NCBI GenBank assembly: GCA_026770595.1
Contig: MU634708.1
Span: 1 to 10,678, forward strand
Direction: 5' to 3'
Source of the DNA: Ochromonadaceae sp. CCMP2298
Lineage: Eukaryota > Sar > Synurophyceae > Ochromonadales > Ochromonadaceae
Length of the DNA: 10,678 nt
Part shown: positions 1 to 7,911 of the stretch, piece by piece
Position numbering within the stretch: the stretch's first letter is position 1
Layout: each line of letters opens with the position of its first letter
Translations under genes and position numbers: made by a program
The notes under the pieces: model-generated
Seen by the model: only the letters and a program-made list of their open reading frames with translations
The model's database searches: none
What the model was told of the DNA's origin: nothing

Positions 1-1
1 C

Positions 2-172
2 GTACCAGTAGCAGTGCCAATGATAGTAGTAGAACCAGTACAGGTACCATTAGCACCAGCAGTAGCAAAACCAGTAGAAGCAGATCGTGCTAGCAAGCGC
101 GCGTTCCTAAAACTGTATATGACCGGTGGGCCTAAATCTACTAAATCTGTATACAAAAAGATTTTTGAGTAA
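2..172 (+). CDS. possible 3' end of a gene entering from the left edge (partial, unrecognised)
   Basis: An open frame runs from the left edge to a TAA at 170-172 and gives about 56 residues. The first half is a Val/Pro/Ala-rich low-complexity stretch (repeats of the type Val-Pro-Val-Ala). The second half is ordinary-looking and basic, and includes ASKRAFLKLYM and KSVYKKIFE. The codon composition shifts to AT-rich after about position 105, as at the end of a gene. A second frame (1-93) is also open and Ser/Thr-rich, because the underlying DNA is a degenerate trinucleotide repeat, so the frame is not secure. I do not recognise a family. This could equally be the edge of a repeat with no gene. 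Confidence 0.2.
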   Translation, partial: VPVAVPMIVVEPVQVPLAPAVAKPVEADRASKRAFLKLYMTGGPKSTKSVYKKIFE

Positions 173-394
173 AATACCTATTTTTTCGGCAAAAAATGCC
201 TTTTTTGGCACCATTAAAAACACCCAAACCAAATCTAAGCCCATTTGCAAATGCCGCAAAACATATTGAAGCACAATCGCTGGTCCGTGGGAACTAACTA
301 AGCACAACTCCACCCAACTTCAACCCAAACAAATACAAGCAATTGCTTAGAAATGGAAATCGACGGTACCCCGATCCTTTTTCGCAGGTTTTGC
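173..394. other. AT-rich intergenic stretch with two small overlapping hairpins
   Basis: No gene is supported here. Around 188-211 the sequence alternates GGCA-(A)n-TGCC and TGCC-(T)n-GGCA, so two mutually exclusive small hairpins share the central TGCC. Nothing else stands out. Confidence 0.3.
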
Positions 395-479
395 CAAAAC
401 CCCCACCCTCCTAGAGTCGGAGTCACCGACCTTTGGCAGGGTCGACCTCCGACCCTTTTGATTTGGGGTGGGTGTTTTG
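395..479. repeat. imperfect foldback (inverted repeat)
   Basis: The outer arms CAAAACCCCCACCC (395-408) and GGGTGGGTGTTTTG (466-479) are inverted copies with one mismatch. Closer to the centre, TCGGAG near 416-421 matches CTCCGA near 447-452. Between these the arms diverge, so the hairpin is interrupted. It may be an older relative of the two cleaner foldbacks that follow, or a chance product of C-rich sequence. Confidence 0.35.
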
Positions 480-572
480 ACCCTACCCCGACCCCAAATA
501 TCCGACCCCCAAGTCCCGTGTGGGAGGGGTGTGAGAGAGAACAGGACTCGGCGGTGCAAACGAGGCGTAACG

Positions 573-743
573 CATGTCAAAAATTTGGTCGTGCGAGTTT
601 TGCCCCTCTTGCCTCACTGATGAGTGTAAATGGGCAAAACTCTCTGTCCAAGTTTTGCCCCTTTTGTCCCGAGTACTTGTAAACACAAAAGACGCCAAAA
701 GGGGGTAAATGGGCAAAACTTGCACGACCAAATTTTTGACATG
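573..743. mobile_element. MITE-like element with 33-bp terminal inverted repeats
   Basis: The 33 bases at 573-605 (starting CATGTCAAAAATTTGGTCGT) and the reverse complement of 711-743 differ at a single base (position 595 against 721). The 105-bp interior is itself partly palindromic. The motif GTAAATGGGCAAAACT occurs at 626-641 and 705-720, and its inverse AGTTTTGCCCC occurs at 596-606 and again at 651-661, so four copies of the GTTTTGCCC core alternate in orientation. There is no coding capacity. No convincing target-site duplication is visible next to the ends. The structure fits a non-autonomous DNA element or foldback element. The family is unknown. Confidence 0.6.
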
Positions 744-938
744 GCAAAACCTGAAATCGCCAAAATAGACGCAAAATAAATAGATCTTCCTCGGTTATTT
801 TTAGGTGTCCAGGGTTTTTGCCCAAGGAATTCCTCTCGGGCCGGAAGGAATTCTTTGGGCAAAAAACCCTGGACACCTAAAAATAACCGAGGAAGATCTA
901 TTTATTTTGCGTCTATTTTGGCGCCGATAGAGGTTTGC
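744..938. repeat. long near-perfect snapback (foldback) with ~76-bp arms
   Basis: The core arms are 758-833 and 847-923 around a 13-base loop (834-846). Over about 76 pairs I find only one G-T type mismatch (826 against 854) and one extra A in the right arm (an A6 run against T5). Both arms carry a BglII-type AGATCT and the motif GGTGTCCAGGG. The arms extend imperfectly outward: GCAAAACCT at 744-752 faces AGGTTTGC at 931-938. The left end therefore abuts the end of the preceding 33-bp TIR element exactly. As RNA this would form a very stable hairpin. It could be a foldback transposon relic or a source of small RNAs. Confidence 0.75.
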
Positions 939-1158
939 GGGGAACAGTAAAAAGAAAAAATAGAAGAGCTGTGTATAAACTGTTAAAGAAGAGTGCAACA
1001 TAATAAAATAATTAGAGAGCGAGGAATTTAGATAGTTAAACATCTACAAAGCTGGAGAAATACAGACCCTAAAGCTTTAGACCCTACAGAAATACAGGAG
1101 GCACAGCATAGAGCAGCATAGCAGCATAGTAGTAGAGCTGTAGAGGACATCAGTCTGC
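939..1158. other. 3' flank of the SDR gene, short repeats only
   Basis: No gene is seen. The stretch holds a perfect 12-bp palindrome CTAAAGCTTTAG at 1069-1080 flanked by two copies of GAAATACAG (near 1056 and 1088), then a run of AGCAGCATAG-like repeats (about 1105-1135). It probably contains the 3' UTR and polyadenylation site of the minus-strand SDR gene. I cannot point to a canonical AATAAA on the minus strand close to the stop codon. Confidence 0.4.
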
Positions 1159-2037
1159 TCAGCTGCTGCGAGTGGTTAGCAAATCCTCCTGACTAACCGT
1201 GAACAGCGACAGCAGCCGTCCCCAGTCAGCCTCACCCGGCGCTTCCCCTGGCTTGTTGATGATCGAATAGTTAACCGGCCCTACCAGATTTGCGCCCAAC
1301 ATCCTGACAACGCTCTGTGCCACGTCTGCCCTCTCCACGTCCCCAGCCAGCACATCGCGCGTGTCCAGTATAATCCCCAGGTCGCTCCCTTGGTCCTTGT
1401 TTAGTAGCTTGGCCAGGTCAAAGTTCGTGAAGGGAGCGCCTACCAGTCTACCGGGTCGGCAGACTATAGGGGTGATCCCCAGTTCGGCAGATTGCTCCAG
1501 TAACACCTCCTCTGACCGCCTCTTCCACTCCAGCACCCCGTACAGGTTGAGGATTTTGAATGGGAAGGCGTCCCTGCGCTCGACGCCTATGGAGCTGAGC
1601 AGGGCGATGCGCTGGGGGCGGTCGGATACAGGTAAGTCCCTCAAAGCGGATAATATATTGACCACTGTGTCGTAGCAGGCTGCCTGCGGGGTGTTCCCGC
1701 CCTCCCATTTGGAGGTAGGGAAGGCCGTTGTGCCCACGCAGATGACCAGGTGCTGCAGGCCTGCCAGGGCAGGGGGTAAGGTCTCCGGTACGCGGGCGTC
1801 CGCGGCCACTGTGTCGCAGCCTACCAGAAGAGGGAACTCTACTAACTTGCTGGGGTTGCGGCTTACAGCAGTTACCTTGTAGTTGGCCTTCACCAATTGG
1901 GAGCAGATCTGCTGCCCCACGCCCCCGCTCGCGCCGAAAACCGCGACCCTTCCAAGTTTGCTGGCAACGCCTGCGCTCGAATATGCGCAGAGGCACACGC
2001 ACAGCGCCAGCAGCAGCGAGGACAGCGAAGGCGACAT
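1159..2037 (-). CDS. atypical short-chain dehydrogenase/reductase, NAD(P)-binding Rossmann protein, probably secreted or plastid-targeted
   Basis: This is an intronless 292-aa protein. The start is the first ATG of the frame (2037-2035); the upstream extension has no ATG. Residues 1-25 are a signal-peptide-like segment (LLLALCVCLCAYSS core). The Rossmann dinucleotide-binding motif follows at 31-41 (VAVFGASGGVG), with Arg60 placed to contact NADP phosphate. Further on are a conserved CVGTTAFPTSKW segment (100-111), a strand with LLSSIGV (147-152), a Tyr166...Lys172 pair in NLYGVLEWK where the SDR catalytic Tyr/Lys lie, and CRPGRL (193-198). The layout matches the NAD_binding_10 atypical SDR group found in plastids of plants (Arabidopsis At4g31530/At1g72640 type, from memory). 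The substrate is unknown. No Phe follows the signal peptide, so plastid import is an inference. It is divergently arranged with the RBBP5-like gene. Confidence 0.85.
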   Translation of the reverse strand: MSPSLSSLLLALCVCLCAYSSAGVASKLGRVAVFGASGGVGQQICSQLVKANYKVTAVSRNPSKLVEFPLLVGCDTVAADARVPETLPPALAGLQHLVICVGTTAFPTSKWEGGNTPQAACYDTVVNILSALRDLPVSDRPQRIALLSSIGVERRDAFPFKILNLYGVLEWKRRSEEVLLEQSAELGITPIVCRPGRLVGAPFTNFDLAKLLNKDQGSDLGIILDTRDVLAGDVERADVAQSVVRMLGANLVGPVNYSIINKPGEAPGEADWGRLLSLFTVSQEDLLTTRSS

Positions 2038-2516
2038 AGATGGCAGATGCCGGAATGCCTGGGAATGGCAGATTGAAGCGATGGGATCGTGAGCCCAGGG
2101 AGTGCGTGCAAGCTCAAGAGCTCCAAAATAAAGAAAAGAAGCTTTTCGCAACAATAGTTCGCTTCAAATTCGTCGTTTTGAATGTCTATAACTTAGGTAG
2201 GATTGGGCCTCTATATAGCTTGGGGGGCTTATCTTAATGCAGTCATAAGTTCTTGCATCTGTTACGAATTCTGGGGTGTGAGTCTGGAATCTGTGGGCGT
2301 GGCAGTGTGGCAGGCGATCGGGCATAGGCTAGAACCAGAGACCAGGCGCTCCAACGAAGAGACGTGCAACAGGAGTTGCTTGAGTGCCAGTGACAGGATC
2401 GGCGAAGCAGTTGCAGTCGTGACAGTCGTGCAGTCGAAACCTCTCACGAACACTAGACGAAGGATTCAAGTATTGTACAATTCCGCGAAGACCGTTCACA
2501 GACAAGAGAGAGACAG
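2038..2516. promoter_or_regulatory. divergent promoter region between the SDR gene and the RBBP5-like gene
   Basis: The 479-bp spacer separates two start codons that face away from each other, so it must carry both promoters or 5' UTRs. The only TATA-like sequence I see is CTATATAG at 2211-2218. It is self-complementary and could serve either strand: about 175 bp from the minus-strand ATG and about 300 bp from the plus-strand ATG. In the plus frame an in-frame TAG at 2454-2456 precedes ATG 2517 with no ATG between them, which supports 2517 as the start. Transcription start sites cannot be located by eye. Confidence 0.45.
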
Positions 2517-5500
2517 ATGGAGAAGAGAGCGGATGCACATGCATTGGGAGGAGCGGAGGATGCGAGTAAGCATGCGAGTAAGAGTGCAGACATAGATGTG
2601 GGTGTGGGTGTGACTGGGATTAAGGATGTTAACGGCCACACAGGCATCAGCAGTTGCAGAGGCTTGGGCCCAGCCCAAATTACAGCACCACCAGTACCAG
2701 CCAACAACACAAGCATAGGCACAGCAACAGCCACACCAACGGGCACAGACACAGCCCCATCCCCACACTCCGTCTCAGAAGGGGTTTTTGGACCCTCCGC
2801 TGTATTCGCGCACAGGGAAGTGCTCCCGGAGTCCCGGGCCCAGGAGTGGCGCAAGTTACCTGTCGACCGAGCAAGCGCAACGGCTTTCGACCCGAGCGGC
2901 CGTTTCTCCGCCATCTTCCACGACCAGAGTACGGTGGAGTGCTGGGACTGCACGTACCGCAGCCTGCCGCTGCCCATGACTGCGCTCTTCCTGCCTGCGG
3001 GGGTGAGGGGACGGGGCGGTGGCGGCAGTGGGGGGCGTGGGTGCCACTGCTCTGGTCTGGCCTGGTCTCACGATGCCTCCCTCCTGGTGGGTGTGTTCGG
3101 TCCCCCGAGGATCCCCATAACGAAGAGGAAGCCGGCAGGGGGGGCATTGGGGGCAGTGTTGGGGGTAGAATCGGGTGCTGGGGTTGCTGGCGCGGGGGCA
3201 GAGGAGCAGGGGCAGTGGCAGTACATTCTCGTATGGGACGTGGCAAAGGCACAGCTAAAGTATCAGTACAGGGTCCTCTTCGCCGTGTCTCAACTCGCCG
3301 TGCTGCCCCTACCCATGCCCATGGGGACCCAATCGGGAATTAGGGGAGCCAGGGACTACTTCTTGCTGGGCGCGCAGTGCCTGTGGTTGCTGGATGTGCA
3401 TACGGGTTTGCTGTCAGAGATACTGCTGAGCCCGCAGTCTGCACCCCACTCCCATAACAACACATACACGAACACCCCCACTATTGCCCATCAGACAAAA
3501 ACACAACACGACCAGGAGCAGAGTGGTAAGCGGGTGCTTGTGCTGCCTCTGGAGGCAGACATACAGCTAGCGAACATGCTCTCGATGTCAGGAACAGCGA
3601 ATATGCTCACATTGTCAGGAACAGAGGGGGGTATGGGGGGCAAAGTTGTGGCGGAGGACAGACCCATGGGTGCGTTTCTGTGCACTGGCTGTGGTTTAGG
3701 GGGGGGCAGCTGCGAGCCCTGGGAAGACCTGGCGGACTGTGCCTTGTATGTGGTGGGGTATGGGCAGGGGCAGGGTATTGGGCAGGCACAGGGCTCCACA
3801 GCCAGATTGTCAGAGCCAGGGGCAGAGGTAGAGTTCCCGGAATTCCCAGACCTAGCGGTGGGCGAATCAGGCGTCCCTCACCTACTGTTAAGGGTTTTGG
3901 TGTCATTGCCCCTTGATGGTGGTATTGCGGATCGTCCGGTGTTTTTGATTGAGGCCGTTACAAGACTGTACGATGGGGAAGGGGGAATTGGGGAATCTGG
4001 TGGGGTGGGGGTTACTGGGGGTGCTGGAGGCAGTGGGGTTGAGCTAACAGGTATCAGCAGCAGCGGCAGTGGTAGCAGCGATAGTAGCAGCAGTGGTAGC
4101 AGCGGGGGCAGCGGTACCAGCAGCGGGGGCACCAGCAGCAGCAGTATCGGCATTGTTACTAGCATCGGTATCCGCAGCAGCAGCATAGGCATGGGCATCA
4201 GTGGCAGTGCTGACAGCGGGGTCGAGGGGCCACTGACGCAGTCCCAGGGTCCCCATTCTCAGGGGTCTCAGGGTCCCCAAAACTCCCAGGGAACTGGAGA
4301 GGGTCAGGGGCTGGTGCCTGAAGTTGGGGTCAATAGAGCTCCCTCCTTCTTCACAGAGGAAGAGCAAGAGGCAGAGGCAGTGGTAGAGGGGGTGAAGGGG
4401 GGGGCAGGCAGAAAGGAAAAGGTAGGGGGGGCAAGCAAAGCAGCAGGCACCAGCACAGTAGCAGTACGTACCATGCAACTTGTTGCCGCCCGAGTGACAG
4501 GTATGTGCATCGACGCCAATATGCAGATACTGTGTCTCACCAGGGAGGACGGCTGGCTGCAGCTATACCAGATATGTGCGCCGGGGGACGGAGGAACACA
4601 CCAGAGGGGCGCCAGTTCCACTGGATTTGGAAATATTAGCAACAGCCGGGATATGGGCGGTAGGGGTAAGGATAGTGGCGGTATTGTGCCAAGGCGGATG
4701 GTGTTTTTGCGAGAACAATTCGCTGATAGCCTGTTCGTCCCTGAGGGTAACCTGGGAATCGGAAGGGGTGGTGCAGGTTTGGGTGCGGGTGCAGGGGTGG
4801 GGACAGTGGAACCTGGGACCGCAGCCCACCGCACCCGGTACGTAGAACACAGAGAAAACGGGAACCTGGGAATTCCTGGAAATTCGGTGGGGAATAAAAA
4901 TATGGGGATGGGGAATATGGGAATGGGAGTGGGGATGCGGGCGCAGTATCGGCTGGCGCCAGGGCAGGCAGCGGTGGGTGCGGGGTTTGTGAAAAGGAGG
5001 GTGTCGCATGTGGGGGAGGAGTCGCGACTCTCCAACAAACTGACGGAGCACTGGTTCGTGGAGGATAGGGGAAGGGAAAGAGGGAGTGGTGGGCGGGGAC
5101 AGGAGCAGGTTGGGAGTGCAGCGGAGACAGCAGAGACAGCAAACACAGCAAACACAGCAGACACAGCAGACATAGCAGAGACAGAGACAACAGAGACAGA
5201 GGCAGAGTTCACCACCCACCTCGTCTTCGGGCTGCTGCAAAGTGCGGGGATGCGCTCCAATGGGAACAGTAACTGGCGGACAGTGCGCCCTCCCGACTCT
5301 CTTTGCTTCTGGGACTGCTACAGGGGACTGGAGGGGGGTGATGGGGGTGTGGTGGTTGGGGAGGAAGTAGATGGGGGGGAGGGGGTGGAGGGTGGAGAGA
5401 GTGAGGAAGGTGGGGAGGGAGAGGTGATGCAGGTAGTAGCAGAGGCAGAGGCAGAGGCAGAGGCAGAGGCAGCAGTACCAGCAATAGAGGCGGGGACAGA

Positions 5501-7876
5501 GGCAGGAGAAACAGCACCGGCAGAGGTAGAAGAGACCGATGCAGAGAGCAGCAGTAGTAGTGTGTCTGTGAGAAAATGCAGCAGTTGCAGTGGCAGTGGC
5601 AGTGGCATCGCTGATATTGGTATGAGAATGGGCATGAGCATGGGTATGGGTATGGGTATGGGTATGGGTTTAATTGACAACACCCCAGCCGTGCTTGAAA
5701 TAACCATGCCCCGGGGTGTGGTGGTAAATGTCGTCGTTTCCCCCCCGCAGCGAAATTCGACCCAGGCGCAACAAATATTCGTTCTCGATTCTTCGGGCAA
5801 GTTATGGCTGCACTGCGGTACGTACAAAACAGACTTTCCGGGTGCAATGTATCCGATCGGTTTCACGCTGCTGGAGAAGGTCGTAACGTATGTGGAGAAA
5901 GAAGATGAGCTAGACAGGGTTATAACGGCTGGGGGTGGGGGTGGGGTTGAGGATGGGTTGGTGATAGAGGCAGGGGGGGAAATGCGGGTGGAGAAAGAGG
6001 CAGAGAAAGAGGAGGAGGCGGGATCGTATGATGTAGACGTGGCTGCACTTGTGGTGGGTAGATGGAGCAGAGGCAGAGGGGATACTAGCAGCAATACGTA
6101 CACAGACAGTACGCGCACACCATACCTGCCCTCTCTGCCTTTCACCTTCGCTGATGACTACTTGAGGTTCGATAGCATCACTGGTGTGGGTGTGGGTATT
6201 GGTATTGGTGGGGGGATGGGTGGTATGAGTGGAGATTTGAGTGCTGGTGTGGGTGCGGGTGCGGGTGCGGGTGTGGGGAATATGGGGAATGTGGGAATGG
6301 TTGGCACCCCCCTCTTGCGGAGACAGTCAGGAGTGATGCTGTCGCCGATATTGTCGCCGGACTCTATTAAGGCAGCCTTCGACGCCGATATGAACGCACA
6401 GGAGATGGCGGGACAGGGGCAGGGCATGGAGCAGGGTATGGGACAGGGTATGGGGCAGGGGCGCAAAAGGGGCCGCAACGAGTTTCCTGACAACGAGAAC
6501 GATCCTGACAACGAAAACATTCCCGCCTTCGCCCCCTTAGACTTCGTATCTGCGCCGCGCCGCGTGACTAACGGTGACTTCGACGCCAAGTTCAAGCGCA
6601 CACGGAGGGATGGCGAGAGCTTGCTGGAGCTGATTGTAAGTGCGGACAAGCTGCAGAGCAAGCACCAGCAGATGAAGAATGACGCTGTTGGAGCGGCGGT
6701 CAGCTATGTGCAGATGAGGGTAAGCTTTCTTTTTCTTTTTATGCATGTCTTTATTTTTCCTGAAGTGATCTTTTCATTTATTCCCTTTTTCGCTATATTT
6801 GTCTTCAATACACTATCTCACTCCATCTTCCCCTCCTTCCCCCCCGCTTCCCTCCTCTCACTTCCACTTCTCTCTCACAACAGGAGCGGGCGAAGGAACG
6901 TAACCGCCTGAAGAAAGAGGACGGTCGAATCAAAACCCTCGAAAAGAAAGAAGCAGCATTAAAAGAAATCAAAGAAAGGGAGAGGGCAGCACAGGAGCAG
7001 AGAGAGGAGCAGAGACAGCAGGAGTTGGTGGCAGAGAGGGAGAGGGAGCGGGAGAAGGAGAGAACGAGGGAGATGGAACTACGGGAGAGATCGATGCTGT
7101 CTTCTTTCAATCTGACGTCATCTGGGGTGGGGGGGGTGGATCAGTTGCAGGCTCTACAATGGCACGCGCAGACGCAGATGCAGCAGCAGACGCAGATGCA
7201 GATGCAGCAGCAGTTTCAACAGCAGCAGGCACAGCAGCAGGAGCAGCAGAGACAACAGCTGATACAGTTGCAGCAGATACAGCAGCAGATGCAGACACAG
7301 GCCCAGCAGGGGCAGGGGCAGGTGCAGACGCAAGCACAGTTACAACAGCAGGCACAGCAGCAGCAGGGTCAAAAGAAGCGGAACCACGAGTTGACACAGC
7401 TGATACAGTTACAGCCAGAGCAGGCAGTAGGACAGGCAGCAGGGTTGGCAACACCGCTGCTGCAGCAGCAGCAGCAGCAGTTAGAACAACAGTTACAGCA
7501 ACGTCAGTTTCAGGCGCAGGAGCAGCATCTACAGGCACAGCATCAACAACAAAGACATCAACAGCAACTACTGCTGCTACACCCACACAAAAATCAGCCC
7601 CCCACCCCCCACCTCGACCTTGCCCAGATTGCACTGCTGCCCTACCCCCAACAGGTACTGCATCTGACGCCGCTGCTAGCACAGGCTGAAGTAAGGCTAG
7701 GAAAGTTGCGTACAAACGAGCAGGGCATGGGGGCTGTGGGGGCTGTCGGGGATGCGGGACAGGCGTCGCAGATGTTTCATAGCCAGCAGCGGGTGGCGCA
7801 GGCACAGGCGCAGAGGCAGGCAATATGGCAGATGATGCTGCAGGCGCAGGGGCAGGGGGGTGGGGGGGGTGTAGTT

Positions 7877-7911
<35 letters not shown>

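Noticed and set aside
347-876. Small open frames in the foldback region on both strands
   Set aside because: They are overlapping readings of inverted repeats with no recognisable domain or coding character.
1361-2092. Plus-strand open frames opposite the first SDR gene
   Set aside because: They are antisense shadows. The minus strand has a full SDR with its cofactor motif.
2038-2154. N-terminal extension of the first SDR up to 2154
   Set aside because: The extension has no ATG (it begins at a TTG) and would bury the signal-peptide-like segment.
3878-6145. Several long minus-strand open frames opposite the RBBP5-like exon 1 (Pro/Leu/Ser/Cys-rich)
   Set aside because: They are reverse-strand readings of Gly/Glu/Ser codon repeats, show no conserved domains, and shift frames together with the repeats.
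6720-6911. Reading the RBBP5-like exon 1 straight through to 6911 as the natural C-terminus
   Set aside because: The added part is hydrophobic, T/C-rich sequence with perfect GT-AG borders, and the coiled coil resumes in frame after 6883.
7107-7823. Ala-rich frames on both strands in the CAG tract
   Set aside because: CAG repeats are open in several frames (polyAla, polySer). The coiled coil leading in from the intron junction fixes the polyGln frame as the real one.
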